Assembly: GCF_035917575.1 (NCBI RefSeq)
Contig: NZ_CP109090.1
Span: 1,054,001 to 1,118,000, forward strand
Reading direction: 5' to 3'
From: Streptomyces sp. NBC_01788
GTDB taxonomy: Bacteria > Actinomycetota > Actinomycetes > Streptomycetales > Streptomycetaceae
Length of the DNA: 64,000 nucleotides
The notes below the pieces were generated by a model. It made no database searches and had not been told where the DNA came from. It saw nothing but the letters and a program-made list of their open reading frames with translations. Both the position numbers and the translations under genes were made by a program. Below, in pieces: positions 53,600-62,843 of the stretch. Every line of letters begins with the position of its first letter. The stretch's first letter is position 1.

Positions 53600-54745
53600 A
53601 TGAACGACCGTATGACCACACCGTGGGGCGAGCTGGAGCTCGCCCGGTTCCCGCAGGACCCGCGTGACCGGCTCCGGGCCTGGGACGCCTCCGACGAGTA
53701 CCTGCTGGGGCACCTCGACGAGCAGGGCACCGATCTGTCCGGGACCGTCGTGGTCGTCGGCGACCGCTGGGGCGCCCTGGTCACGACGCTGGCCGCGCAC
53801 CGGCCGGTGCAGATCACCGACTCCTTCCTCACCCAGGAGGCGACCCGCGCGAACCTCGCCCGGTGCGGTGCGGAGCCCGGCGCGGTGCGCCTGCTGACCA
53901 CGCAGGATCCGCCGCCCGGCCGGATCGACGTGCTGCTGGTGCGGGTGCCCAAGAGCCTGGCGCTGCTGGAGGACCAGTTGCTGCGCCTGGCGCCCGCGCT
54001 GCACGAGGGCACGGTCGTCGTCGGCACCGGGATGGTGAAGGAGATCCACACCTCCACGCTGGCGCTGTTCGAGCGGATCCTGGGCCCCACCCGGACCTCG
54101 CTCGCGCGGCGCAAGGCCCGTCTGATCCTCTGTACGCCGGATCCCTCACTGGAGCGGCCCGCGAACCCGTGGCCGCACACCTACACGCTGCCCGGCGGCA
54201 TCGGCGCCGCCTCCGGGCGGACCGTCGTCAACCACGCGGGCGTCTTCTGCGCCGACCGACTCGACATCGGCACCCGGTTCTTCCTGGGGCACCTGCCGGA
54301 AGCCGGCGATGCCCGCCGGGTGGTGGACCTGGGTTGCGGCAACGGCGTCGTCGGTACGGCGCTGGCGCTGGCGAACCCCGGCGCCGAAGTGCTGTTCACG
54401 GACGAGTCGTTCCAGGCCGTCGCCTCCGCGCAGGACACGTACAAGGCGAACGGCGTGCCGGGGCAGGCCGAGTTCAGGGTCGGCGACGCGCTGGCCGGGG
54501 TGCCGGCCGGCAGCGTGGACCTGGTGCTGAACAACCCGCCCTTCCACTCGCACCAGGCGACCACGGACGAGGCGGCCTGGCGGATGTTCACCGGGGCGCG
54601 GCGCGCGCTGCGCCCCGGCGGCGAGCTGTGGGTGATCGGCAACCGCCACCTCGGCTACCACGTCAAGCTGCGCCGGCTGTTCGGCAACAGCCGGCTCGTC
54701 GCGAGCGATCCGAAGTTCGTGGTGCTGCGGGCCGTCAAGAGGTAG
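53600..54745 (+). CDS. RlmG/RsmC-like rRNA guanine-N2 methyltransferase
   Basis: A 381-residue protein made of two methyltransferase folds. The N-terminal half is degenerate (VVVVGDRWGALVTTLAAHRP). The C-terminal half is catalytic: motif I VVDLGCGNGVVGTALA (about 236-251), the acidic LFTDESF, and motif IV LVLNNPPFHSHQ, the NPPF form used for exocyclic amines of guanine. This layout is that of RsmC/RlmG, which methylate G1207 of 16S or G1835 of 23S rRNA in E. coli; which one applies is not clear. It converges on the aldolase gene with an 11-bp overlap. Confidence 0.88.
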   Translation: MNDRMTTPWGELELARFPQDPRDRLRAWDASDEYLLGHLDEQGTDLSGTVVVVGDRWGALVTTLAAHRPVQITDSFLTQEATRANLARCGAEPGAVRLLTTQDPPPGRIDVLLVRVPKSLALLEDQLLRLAPALHEGTVVVGTGMVKEIHTSTLALFERILGPTRTSLARRKARLILCTPDPSLERPANPWPHTYTLPGGIGAASGRTVVNHAGVFCADRLDIGTRFFLGHLPEAGDARRVVDLGCGNGVVGTALALANPGAEVLFTDESFQAVASAQDTYKANGVPGQAEFRVGDALAGVPAGSVDLVLNNPPFHSHQATTDEAAWRMFTGARRALRPGGELWVIGNRHLGYHVKLRRLFGNSRLVASDPKFVVLRAVKR

Positions 54746-55607
54746 GAGCGGTACGGCGTGAGCCGATCACGTCGATGAGGCGTTCCACCTCCCCCACCAT
54801 GGCCTCGCGGCCCACGCTGAGGTACTTGCGGGAGTCGACGGCCTCCGGGTGGGCGGCGAGGAAGTCACGGATCGCGGCGGTCATCGCGATGTTGAGGGCG
54901 GTGCCGACGTTGACCTTGGCGATGCCCCCGGTGACGGCGGCGGTCAGTTCGCCGTCGGGGACGCCGGAGGAACCGTGCAGGACGAGCGGCACGTCCAGCG
55001 CTCCGGCGAGCCGTTTGATGAGGTCGTGGTCGAGGGCCGCGGTGCGTTCGGTCATGGCGTGGGCGTTGCCGACGGCCACGGCCAGGGCGTCCACCCCGGA
55101 GTCGGCGACGAACGCGTGCGCCTCGGCGGGGTCGGTGCGCGCTCCGGGGGCGTGGGCGTCCAGCGGCGGCGCGCCGTTCTTGCCGCCGACCTCGCCCAAC
55201 TCGGCCTCGATCCACAGCCCTTGGGCGTGTGCCCAGGCCGCGGCGGCGCTGGTCGCGGCAAGGTTCCGCGTGTAGGGCAGCCGGGAGGCGTCGTACATCA
55301 CGGAGCTGAAGCCGGCGTCGGCCGCCTGGCGCAGCAGGTCGTCGCTCTGCACATGGTCGAGGTGCAACGCGACGGGTACCGTGGCGCGTTCGGCCGCCGT
55401 GACGGCGGCGCGGGCGAGCGGCAGCAGCCGTCCGTAGCGGAACGAGACGGCGTTCTCACTGACTTGAAGGACGACGGGTGCGCCGGCCGCCTCGGCCCCG
55501 GCGACGACGGCCTCGACGTGTTCCAGCGTGATGATGTTGAAGGCGACGACTGCGGAGCGCGCGGCGGCGGCGCGGGCGACCAGCTCGCCGGTGGCTGCAA
55601 GCGGCAC
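54735..55607 (-). CDS. Class II ketose-bisphosphate aldolase
   Basis: A 290-residue zinc-dependent aldolase. The zinc ligands are His85 in LHLDHVQS (catalytic Asp84), His183 in VGNAHAM and His211 in VLHGSSGVPD. AFNIITLEHVEAVV and KVNVGTALNIA are also family typical. Fructose- or tagatose-bisphosphate aldolases share these; the neighbouring SIS protein favours a tagatose/amino-sugar route over central glycolysis. AAAGGA six bases upstream supports GTG 55607. It follows the SIS gene by 38 bp and forms an operon with it. Confidence 0.9.
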   Translation of the reverse strand: MPLAATGELVARAAAARSAVVAFNIITLEHVEAVVAGAEAAGAPVVLQVSENAVSFRYGRLLPLARAAVTAAERATVPVALHLDHVQSDDLLRQAADAGFSSVMYDASRLPYTRNLAATSAAAAWAHAQGLWIEAELGEVGGKNGAPPLDAHAPGARTDPAEAHAFVADSGVDALAVAVGNAHAMTERTAALDHDLIKRLAGALDVPLVLHGSSGVPDGELTAAVTGGIAKVNVGTALNIAMTAAIRDFLAAHPEAVDSRKYLSVGREAMVGEVERLIDVIGSRRTAPTS

Positions 55608-55645
55608 GGTCTGTCCTTTCCGGTGCTGGATCGGGTGACGGTGCG

Positions 55646-56527
55646 TCAGGGGGTGAGGATCACCGAGCGGGTGAGGTGGCGGGGCCGGTCCGGGTCGAGG
55701 CCGCGAGCGGCGGCGACGGCGACGGCGAGCCGCTGGGCACGGATCAGTTCGGCGAGTGGATCGAGTTCGCCCTCGATCCACAACCCGCCCGTGGCGCGGA
55801 CCTGTTCGGCGAGCCCTTCCGGTGCCCGGCCGAGCATCCATGTGGCCGTGCCGTCCGTGGTGACGCTGATGGGGCCGTGCCGGTACTCCATCGCCGGGTA
55901 CGCCTCGGTCCAGGACAGCGAGGCCTCGCGCATCTTCAGCCCGGCCTCGTTGGCCAGTCCGACGGTCCAGCCCCGGCCCAGGAAGGTGAACTGCGCGCAG
56001 GCGAGGAGTTGTTCGGGCAGCGGGGCGGACAGAGCCGTGCGGGCGTCGACGACCACCTCGTCGGTGTGCAGGCCGAGGTGGGCACGCAGCAGGGTGAGGG
56101 CGGTGGTCGCGAACCGGGTCTGCACCACGGAGCGTTCGTCCGCGAAGTCCAGGACCACGATCTCGTCGGCGGCGTCCATCACGGGGGTGGCGGGGTCGGC
56201 GGTGACCGCCGTCGTGCGGGTGCGTCCCTTCAGCTCCCGCAGCACGTCGAGCACCTCGGTGGTGGTGCCGGAGCGGGTGAGGGCGAGGACCCGGTCGTAG
56301 GAGCGTTCACACGGGAACTCCGAGGCGGCGAAGGCATCGGTCTCCCCCTGCCCGGAGCCCTCGCGCAGCGCGGCGGCGGCCTGGGCCATGAAGTACGACG
56401 TGCCGCAGCCGACGATCGCGACCCGCTCCCCCTGCGCGGGCAGTGCCCGGCCGTGGACGGCGACGTCGGCCGCGACGCGGGCCCAGCACTCGGGCTGACT
56501 GGTCAGTTCGTCCTCGACATGGCTCAC
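55646..56527 (-). CDS. SIS-domain sugar-phosphate isomerase/deaminase
   Basis: A 293-residue protein with two SIS domains, like the isomerase half of GlmS and AgaS. Sugar-phosphate-binding segments are VAIVGCGTSYFMAQAAAAL, LALTRSGTTTEVLDVLREL and FLGRGWTVGLANEAGLKMRE. EAYPAMEYRHGP matches the conserved GlmS/AgaS segment. It should isomerise or deaminate an aldose/hexosamine phosphate for the aldolase. AGGAGGAGG lies just upstream of GTG 56527. It is the first gene of the operon and is divergent from the DeoR regulator. Confidence 0.88.
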   Translation of the reverse strand: MSHVEDELTSQPECWARVAADVAVHGRALPAQGERVAIVGCGTSYFMAQAAAALREGSGQGETDAFAASEFPCERSYDRVLALTRSGTTTEVLDVLRELKGRTRTTAVTADPATPVMDAADEIVVLDFADERSVVQTRFATTALTLLRAHLGLHTDEVVVDARTALSAPLPEQLLACAQFTFLGRGWTVGLANEAGLKMREASLSWTEAYPAMEYRHGPISVTTDGTATWMLGRAPEGLAEQVRATGGLWIEGELDPLAELIRAQRLAVAVAAARGLDPDRPRHLTRSVILTP

Positions 56528-56591
56528 GGCCCCTCCTCCTGCTCGCACCGGATGCGTTTTCCTGCAAGATAGCGCTGAATTTCGAGCACAA

Positions 56592-56604
56592 TCAAGCATC
56601 TTGA
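56592..56604. promoter_or_regulatory. Candidate DeoR operator in the divergent promoter region
   Basis: TCAAG-CAT-CTTGA is a 13-bp inverted repeat. A second CAAGAT lies at 56565-56570, facing ATCTTG at 56598-56603. The area is A/T-richer than its surroundings and separates the SIS/aldolase operon from its DeoR-type regulator. Confidence 0.6.
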
Positions 56605-56656
56605 GGTGTTCCCGGTGCGTTAGGGTCACGAAGGATCGAGGGAACGGAGAAGGCGC

Positions 56657-57436
56657 ATGTCACGCGACGCCCGCTGGAAGGCGCTGCTGGAGCTGCTCGT
56701 GGAGCGCGGCCGGCTGGACGTCGAGGACGCGGCGTCCGAACTGGGGGTGTCGGCCGCGACGATCCGGCGGGACTTCGACCAGCTCGCCGAGCAGCAGATG
56801 CTGGTCCGCACCCGGGGCGGGGCTGTGGTGCACGGCGTCTCCTACGAGCTGCCGCTGCGGTACAAGACAGCCCGCCACGCCTCCGAGAAGCAGCGGATCG
56901 CGAAGGCGGTCGCGGAACTCGTGGCGCCCGGCGAGGCGGTCGGCCTGACCGGCGGCACGACGACCACGGAAGTGGCCCGCGCCCTTGCGGTGCGCGCCGA
57001 CCTGGCCGCCGGCTCCCCCGCGCTGACCGTGGTGACCAACGCGCTCAACATCGCCAACGAGCTCGCCGTCCGGCCCCAGTTCAAGATCGTGCTGACCGGA
57101 GGAGTCGCGCGGCCGCAGTCGTACGAACTCATCGGGCCGCTGGCGGACGGGGTGCTGAGTCAGATCACGCTCGACGTGGCGGTGCTCGGCGTGGTCGGCT
57201 TCGATGTCGCGCACGGCGCGGCGGCACACGACGAGGCCGAGGCCGCCGTCAACCGGCTGCTGTGCGAGCGCGCCGAGCGTGTCGTCGTGGCCGCCGACTC
57301 CAGCAAGCTGGGCCGGCGGGCCTTCGCCCGCATCTGCGCCGCCGAGTCGGTGGACACCCTGGTCACGGACACGGCGGCGGGGCCGGAGACGGTGCGCGCG
57401 TTCGAGGAGGCGGGCCTGCGGGTGCTGACCGTCTGA
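56657..57436 (+). CDS. DeoR-family regulator of the SIS/aldolase operon
   Basis: A 259-residue DeoR protein. The helix-turn-helix is RLDVEDAASELGVSAATIRR with DFDQLAEQQMLVRTRGGA. The sensor domain has VAPGEAVGLTGGTTTTEVAR, TVVTNALNIANEL, VLTGGVARPQSYELIGPLA and VVVAADSSKLG. GGAG seven bases upstream supports ATG 56657. By position it controls the divergent sugar operon, with a sugar phosphate as the likely inducer. It is clearly a paralogue of the DeoR protein at 43492-44319. Confidence 0.93.
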   Translation: MSRDARWKALLELLVERGRLDVEDAASELGVSAATIRRDFDQLAEQQMLVRTRGGAVVHGVSYELPLRYKTARHASEKQRIAKAVAELVAPGEAVGLTGGTTTTEVARALAVRADLAAGSPALTVVTNALNIANELAVRPQFKIVLTGGVARPQSYELIGPLADGVLSQITLDVAVLGVVGFDVAHGAAAHDEAEAAVNRLLCERAERVVVAADSSKLGRRAFARICAAESVDTLVTDTAAGPETVRAFEEAGLRVLTV

Positions 57437-57458
57437 CAGCGCCGGTCCCGCCTCCGGA

Positions 57459-57839
57459 TCACAGCCGCACGAAGCCCACGCCTCGGACGTCGTTGCAGCC
57501 GCAGGGGGTGGTCCGGCCGTCGTCCGGTGGACCCTGCTGGGCCTTGAGCGCCACGCTCGTCAGACTCATCAGCAGATCGACGTCGGCCGAGCCGTCGAGG
57601 CGGACCGTCACCCACGAGGAGCCCGGCACGACGCGGACCGCGGCGAAGCGCCGCAGGTCGCGTTCCAGGCGGCGGATCGCCCGGACGGTCAGACGGAGGT
57701 CGACGTCGCGGTCGGAGTGGAAGTGGGCGATCTCCCCGCCCGCCGAGCTGAGCGCCTGCCCGTTGCCGCAGCTCGGCACCGCCTCCGAGAGGTCCGGCCA
57801 GGTTGCCAGCTGGGCGAGAGCGCGCGCGGCGAGCGTCAT
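57459..57839 (-). CDS. DUF5519 (luciferase-domain) small protein
   Basis: A 126-residue soluble protein. GEIAHFHSDRDVDLRLTVRA and VVPGSSWVTVRLDGSADVDL are the conserved parts of the small family annotated as luciferase domain or DUF5519. Despite the name no enzymatic activity is established for it. The C-terminus is Cys/Gly-rich (TTPCGCNDVRG). It converges on the DeoR gene, with 22 bp between stops. Confidence 0.75.
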   Translation of the reverse strand: MTLAARALAQLATWPDLSEAVPSCGNGQALSSAGGEIAHFHSDRDVDLRLTVRAIRRLERDLRRFAAVRVVPGSSWVTVRLDGSADVDLLMSLTSVALKAQQGPPDDGRTTPCGCNDVRGVGFVRL

Positions 57840-58068
57840 GGTTCCATCATGGCGTGCTCACCGTACGGCAACGGCCCGGTGAGAAAGCCTTAACCGATCC
57901 GTGTCCGAAAGGCCCGGAGCGGCCCTCGGCCGTGCGTTCCACGGCGGTCCCACGGGGGCCGTGCCTCCGGCCCCGCCCGTCCCTTTCCGGGCTCCCCGCA
58001 GGCCTTGGACCGCCTCTGGGGGGACACTGGCAGTAGGGACCGTCGATGCTCACGAGGGGGTGTCGAAG

Positions 58069-58641
58069 GTGGCACGTCGTGCGGGAGTGTGGCTGTGGCG
58101 CTGGCGGCGCAATCCGCTCAGGCGCACCAGTGACGTGGTCGAGGCGTGGATCCTGCTCGTCGCCTGGGTCCTGGCCGTGGCCGGCGGTGTCCTCGCGGGC
58201 GTGCTGACGGCGGGCGCGATGCAGCAGGCCGCGCAGCGGGTCCGCGCCGACACCCACTCGGTGCGGGCCGTGGTGACACAGGAGGCTGCCCGCGGGGCGG
58301 TCCGGCCGGTGGGCAGCGTCCTGGGGTGGGGGACGGTCCGCTGGACCGACGCGGACGGCTCGTCGCACACGGGCCGGACCAGGGTCCCGGTCTCCGCGGC
58401 ACCCGGCGACCACGTCACGGTGTGGACGAACGGGCGGGACATGCCGGCGCCGCCGCCGGCCTCACCGGCCGACATCGCCTTCCAGACGACCCTGGGCGGC
58501 CTCTGGGCGGGAACGACCACCGCGGGTGTCGTCATCGGCGGTGCCAAGCTGGCCCGGATCCGGCTCGACCGCCGGCGCTTCTCCCAGTGGGACGAGGAGT
58601 GGGCGCGCGTGGACACGCCCTGGGGATGGAAGACCGGCTGA
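58069..58641 (+). CDS. Rv1733c-like two-helix membrane protein, second copy
   Basis: A 190-residue protein sharing plan and motifs with the one at 37663-38262. It has the start WLWRWRRNPLRRTSDVVEAW, helix ILLVAWVLAVAGGVLAGVL, an extracytoplasmic domain with VRWTDADGSSHTG and GDHVTVWTNGRD, a second helix (TTLGGLWAGTTTAGVVIGGA) and a basic tail. GAGGGGG about nine bases upstream supports GTG 58069; GTG 58060 is an alternative. It precedes the MarR-type gene by 47 bp and may share its transcript. Function unknown. Confidence 0.78.
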   Translation: MARRAGVWLWRWRRNPLRRTSDVVEAWILLVAWVLAVAGGVLAGVLTAGAMQQAAQRVRADTHSVRAVVTQEAARGAVRPVGSVLGWGTVRWTDADGSSHTGRTRVPVSAAPGDHVTVWTNGRDMPAPPPASPADIAFQTTLGGLWAGTTTAGVVIGGAKLARIRLDRRRFSQWDEEWARVDTPWGWKTG

Positions 58642-58688
58642 CGGCGGGTGGAGGACGAGGGAAGGCCGCCTCGCCCCAGGGAGTGCCC

Positions 58689-59261
58689 GTGCCCGGCCAC
58701 CGTTCCATCACCGACGCGGAGAGGCTCGCGCAGGCCGAGCTCGGCGGCATCCACCTGCGGCGGGAGCAGATGGCGGCGGTCGCCGGCATCCACCGGGCCG
58801 CCTCCGCGGTCCGCCAGCACCTGGAGAACTCGGTGCTGCGCGGCTCGGACCTGACCTGGACCGCGTTCGTCGTGCTGTGGGTGGTCTGGGTGTGGGGCGA
58901 GTCGGAGACCCGGCACGTGGCCGAGGAGGCCGGCATCTCCAAGGGCACCCTGACGGGCGTCTCCCGCACGCTGGAGTCGCGCGGGCTGCTGCGCCGCACC
59001 GGGCACCCCACCGACGGCCGGCTCGTCCTGCTGTCGCTCAGCGCCGAGGGCGAGCAGTTCATGAGCCGGGTCTTCCTCGAGTTCAACGAGGAAGAGGCCT
59101 TCGTCACCTCACGGTTGAGCGGCGAGGAGTGCCGGAGTCTGGCGGAGATGCTGGGCCGTGTGGTCCTCCAGGTCGAGGAGCACGGCGAACAACGCCGCCG
59201 GTCGCTGCTGGACGGCGCGGATCCGGCGCCGCGCCGCAGCGGGCGCCGCGCCAAGGGCTGA
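58689..59261 (+). CDS. MarR-family transcriptional regulator
   Basis: A 190-residue regulator. The winged helix-turn-helix is visible in RHVAEEAGISKGTLTGVSRT, LESRGLLRRTGHPTDGRLVL and LSLSAEGEQF, the MarR recognition helix and beta-wing. The helical N- and C-terminal parts form the dimer interface; the extended N-terminus (about 40 residues) and basic tail (RRSGRRAKG) are additions. AGGGAG five bases upstream selects GTG 58689. The ligand and targets are unknown; the preceding membrane protein is one possibility. Confidence 0.88.
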   Translation: MPGHRSITDAERLAQAELGGIHLRREQMAAVAGIHRAASAVRQHLENSVLRGSDLTWTAFVVLWVVWVWGESETRHVAEEAGISKGTLTGVSRTLESRGLLRRTGHPTDGRLVLLSLSAEGEQFMSRVFLEFNEEEAFVTSRLSGEECRSLAEMLGRVVLQVEEHGEQRRRSLLDGADPAPRRSGRRAKG

Positions 59262-59291
59262 CCCCGGCCGTCCCCGCGCCGGCCTGCCCCA

Positions 59292-61802
59292 TCAGGTCAT
59301 CCGGCCGGGCACCTCCGGGTGTTCGACCCGGCAGACCAGGGCGTCCTTCACGACGTCCGCGACGATCGTGTCACCGGGGTCGGCCGAATCGCTCAGCAGC
59401 AGGGAGGCGATGCGGTTGTCGAGTTCGGACTGGATGGTGCGGCGCAGCGGACGGGCGCCGAACTCGGGCTGGTGACCGTGGGCGATCAGCAGCTTCTTCG
59501 CGGCGTCGGTGACCTCCAGGTCCAGGCCCTGCGCGCGCACGCGCCGGCGGCTGTGGTCGAGGAGCAGGTCCAGGATCCGGCCGAGGTCGTCCTCGCTGAG
59601 GCCGTGGAAGATGATGATGTCGTCGATGCGGTTGAGGAACTCCGGCAGGAACCGTGCGCGCAGATCCTCCATCAGCTGGTCCTTGATCGCGGCGACGTTC
59701 CCGTGGTGGACGAGGATCCGCTGCGCGCCGATGTTGGAGGTCATGATGACCACGGTGTTGCGGAAGTCGACGGTACGGCCCTGGGCGTCGGTGAGGCGGC
59801 CGTCGTCGAGGACCTGGAGCAGGGTGTTGAAGACGTCCGGGTGGGCCTTCTCCACCTCGTCGAAGAGCAGCACGCTGTAGGGCTGGCGGCGCACCTTCTC
59901 GGTGAGCTGGCCGGCCTCCTCGTGGCCGACGTAGCCGGGAGGGGCCCCGACGAGCCGGGAGACGGTGTGCTTCTCCTGGAACTCGCTCATGTCGAAGCGG
60001 ACCATCCGGTCCTCGTCCCCGAACAGCAGCTCGGCAAGCGCCTTGGCCAGTTCGGTCTTGCCGACCCCGGTGGGGCCGAGGAACAGGAAGGAGCCGACGG
60101 GCCGGTTGGGGTCGCTCATGCCGGCGCGGCTGCGGCGCACCGCCTGCGCGATCGCGGTGACGGCCTCGTCCTGGCCGACGACCCGTGAGTGCAGCGCGTC
60201 CTCCAGCTTCAGCAGCCGCTGCTTCTCGCTCTCGGTGAGCTGGGCGACGGGGATGCCGGTGCGCCGGGACAGCACGTCGGCGATGTCGTCGACGGTCACC
60301 TCAAGCACGCCCTCGCGGCGTTCGGCGAGCCCCTCCAGTTCCGTCTCCGCCTCGGCGATCCGGTCCTTGATCTCGGAGGCCCGTTCGAAGGCCTCGGCGG
60401 CGATGGCCTGATCCTTCTCGCGGCGCAGCTTGGCCAGCCGGTCCTCGCGCTCGACGACCTCGGTGGACCGGCCAAGGGACCGCAGGCGCACCCGGGCGCC
60501 GGCCTGGTCGAGCAGGTCGATGGCCTTGTCGGGCAGGAACCGGTCGGTGACGTAGCGGTCCGACAGCTCGGCCGCGGCGACAAGGGCGTCGTCGCTGTAG
60601 CGGACCTGGTGGTGGGCCTCGTAGGAGTCGCGCAGCCCCTCCAGGATCTGCACGGTCTCCTCGACGCTCGGCTCGGGCACCATGACGGGCTGGAAGCGGC
60701 GCTCCAGGGCGGCGTCCTTCTCCACGTACCGCCGGTACTCATCGAGGGTGGTGGCGCCGACGACGTGCAGCTCACCGCGGGCGAGGGCCGGTTTGAGGAT
60801 GTTGCCCGCGTCCATGGCGCCCTCGCCGGTGGCACCGGCGCCGACGACGGTGTGTAGTTCGTCCAGGAACAGGATCGTCGACTCGGAGGCCGCCTTGACC
60901 TCGTCGATGACGTTCTTCAGCCGCTCCTCGAACTGGCCCCGGTACTGGGCGCCCGCCACCAGGCCGGTGAGGTCCAGGGCGACCACCCGCTTGTTCTCCA
61001 GGGTCTTCGGCACGTCCTCGTTGACTATGCGCTGGGCCAGCCCCTCGACGATCGCGGTCTTGCCGACGCCGGGCTCGCCGATCAGCACGGGGTTGTTCTT
61101 CGTGCGGCGGGAGAGCACCTCGACGGTCTGCTCGATCTCCGCGGCCCGCCCCACCACCGGGTCCAGCTTCGCGGCACGGGCCTCCTCGGTCAGGTCGCGT
61201 CCGTACTGGTCCAGGGTCGGGGTCTTGCTCGGGGGTTCGGCGCCGCCGGGTGCCGTGTCGGGGCGGGAGGCGGTGTCGGCGCTGCGGCGCAGCTGGTCCG
61301 TCTCGATGCCCTGGGCGCTGAGGGCACGTACCGCCGCTGCGCCCGGGGTGTCAAGCAGCGCGCCGAGGATGTGCTCGGGGCCGATGTACGACACTCCGGC
61401 CGCCCGGGAGTGCTCGTAGGCGCGCAGCAGCACCCGCTTGGCGGCCGGGGTGAGGCCGGGCTGCGCGGAGGGGATGCCGCTCTCGCCGGGCAGCGCCTCG
61501 GCGAGGGCCGCGCCGAGGCGGTCCGGGTCGGCTCCGGCCTGGGCGAGCAGGCCGCGGGCCGGCTCCACCTGTGTGCACGCCCAGAGCAGGTGCTCGGTGT
61601 CCAGGTCGGAGCTGCCGTCCTCGGCCGCCCGCCCGGTGGCCTGGTTGATCAGCTCGCGCGCGGAGTCGGTCAGCAGCCGTCCGATCGGCACCCGCTGCAC
61701 CTGCGGGGGCGCCGCGCCCGGCGTCATGCCGAAGAAACGGTTGAGGATCTCGGAGAACGGGTCCGGGCCGCCGAAGGAGGCGCCGAAAGGGGACATCGTC
61801 AT
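59292..61802 (-). CDS. ClpC-like AAA+ unfoldase (Clp ATPase)
   Basis: An 836-residue Hsp100 ATPase. A 40-residue Gly/Phe/Pro-rich extension precedes two Clp N-repeats (about 42-175), then AAA-1 with Walker A GEPGVGKT (242-249) and [13 protein letters not shown] short middle region with a UVR-like helix ([19 protein letters not shown]) follows instead of the long ClpB coiled coil, then AAA-2 with [16 protein letters not shown] and [14 protein letters not shown]. The UVR motif points to a ClpC-type partner of ClpP rather than a ClpB disaggregase. ATG 61802 or 61796 is the start; the ribosome-binding site is weak. Confidence 0.88.
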   Translation of the reverse strand: MTMSPFGASFGGPDPFSEILNRFFGMTPGAAPPQVQRVPIGRLLTDSARELINQATGRAAEDGSSDLDTEHLLWACTQVEPARGLLAQAGADPDRLGAALAEALPGESGIPSAQPGLTPAAKRVLLRAYEHSRAAGVSYIGPEHILGALLDTPGAAAVRALSAQGIETDQLRRSADTASRPDTAPGGAEPPSKTPTLDQYGRDLTEEARAAKLDPVVGRAAEIEQTVEVLSRRTKNNPVLIGEPGVGKTAIVEGLAQRIVNEDVPKTLENKRVVALDLTGLVAGAQYRGQFEERLKNVIDEVKAASESTILFLDELHTVVGAGATGEGAMDAGNILKPALARGELHVVGATTLDEYRRYVEKDAALERRFQPVMVPEPSVEETVQILEGLRDSYEAHHQVRYSDDALVAAAELSDRYVTDRFLPDKAIDLLDQAGARVRLRSLGRSTEVVEREDRLAKLRREKDQAIAAEAFERASEIKDRIAEAETELEGLAERREGVLEVTVDDIADVLSRRTGIPVAQLTESEKQRLLKLEDALHSRVVGQDEAVTAIAQAVRRSRAGMSDPNRPVGSFLFLGPTGVGKTELAKALAELLFGDEDRMVRFDMSEFQEKHTVSRLVGAPPGYVGHEEAGQLTEKVRRQPYSVLLFDEVEKAHPDVFNTLLQVLDDGRLTDAQGRTVDFRNTVVIMTSNIGAQRILVHHGNVAAIKDQLMEDLRARFLPEFLNRIDDIIIFHGLSEDDLGRILDLLLDHSRRRVRAQGLDLEVTDAAKKLLIAHGHQPEFGARPLRRTIQSELDNRIASLLLSDSADPGDTIVADVVKDALVCRVEHPEVPGRMT

Positions 61803-62177
61803 GATCGCCGTCCGGAACGTGGGCAATGAGTCACCTTCCAGCCCAACCCGCCGAATGGAGTATCGCAACGCGACCTACGCCGGTCCAGTGCAGTTGCCTC
61901 CGGCGGAGACCGCGGCGCACCGTCCCGCCAGGGCCTGCCGCCGGACCGGCACCCACGCCGAGCGGACGGGCCCGGCACCGGGGCTCCGGCGTGCCCGGGG
62001 GGCACGGCGGCTGCCGCAGCACGGGCACGGTGCGCAGCCGGGCTGCAGGCCCCGCACCCCCCACCCCACCTCGCCCGGGGGCGACGCCGAGGCCGCTCGC
62101 GGCGGCGCCCCGGACACGTTCGGGACGGCCTCCGCCATGGACGGCGCCGACGAGCCGCCGCGCGCCGCTGCGGGTGG
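61803..62177. other. Region upstream of the Clp ATPase gene
   Basis: A 375-bp gap between the Clp gene start and the end of the leftward response-regulator gene. It must carry the Clp promoter. I looked for an HspR-type inverted repeat (CTTGAGT-N7-ACTCAAG) and a CtsR-type heptad and found neither. No convincing coding frame is seen. Confidence 0.4.
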
Positions 62178-62843
62178 TCAGCCCAGCCAGCCCGGGCGTA
62201 CGAGGCCCGATTCGTAGGCCAGGACGACCAGTTGGGCACGGTCGCGGGCGCCGAGTTTGACCATGGTGCGGCTGACGTGGGTCTTGGCGGTCAGGGGGCT
62301 GACGACGAGGCGGCGGGCGATCTCCTCGTTGGACAGGCCGATACCGACCAGAGCCATCACCTCGCGTTCGCGTTCGGTGAGCTGAGCGAGGGCGCCGGCG
62401 GCGGCCGGTTCCTTGGAGCGGGCGGCGAACTCGGCGATCAGGCGCCGCGTCACGCCGGGAGAGAGCAGGGCGTCGCCGTCGACCACCGCCCGTACCGCGC
62501 GCAGGAGTTCGTCGGGTTCCGTGTCCTTGACCAGGAAGCCGGAGGCACCCGAGCGGATCGCCTCGAAGACGTACTCGTCGAGCTCGAAGGTGGTGAGCAT
62601 GACGACCTTGACGTCCTTCAGCCGCGGCTCGCCGGTGATACGGCGGGTCGCGGCGAGTCCGTCGAGCAGCGGCATGCGGATGTCCATGAGCACCACGTCG
62701 GGGCTCAGCTCGCGCACCTTGCGCAGGGCCTCCTCCCCGTCCGCGGCCTCCCCGGCGACCTCGATGTCCGGCTGGGCGTCGAGCAGCGCCTTGAAGCCTG
62801 CCCGTACCAGCGACTGGTCGTCGGCCAGCAGTACCCGTATCAC
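62178..62843 (-). CDS. NarL-type response regulator
   Basis: A 221-residue two-component regulator. The receiver domain (1-120) has acidic residues Asp8/Asp9, the phosphorylated Asp54 in VVLMDIRMP, Thr in MLTTFE and the conserved Lys in FLVKD. The C-terminal LuxR/GerE helix-turn-helix reads LTEREREVMALVGIGLSNEE, IARRLVVSPLTAKTHVSRTM and VKLGARDRAQLVV. Its GTG start overlaps the stop of the histidine kinase gene by 4 bp, marking them as partners. The signal and targets are not visible. Confidence 0.95.
   Translation of the reverse strand: MIRVLLADDQSLVRAGFKALLDAQPDIEVAGEAADGEEALRKVRELSPDVVLMDIRMPLLDGLAATRRITGEPRLKDVKVVMLTTFELDEYVFEAIRSGASGFLVKDTEPDELLRAVRAVVDGDALLSPGVTRRLIAEFAARSKEPAAAGALAQLTEREREVMALVGIGLSNEEIARRLVVSPLTAKTHVSRTMVKLGARDRAQLVVLAYESGLVRPGWLG

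Noticed and set aside
61803..61870. HspR or CtsR control of the Clp gene
   Set aside because: No CTTGAGT-N7-ACTCAAG repeat and no GGTCAAA heptads were found in the upstream region.
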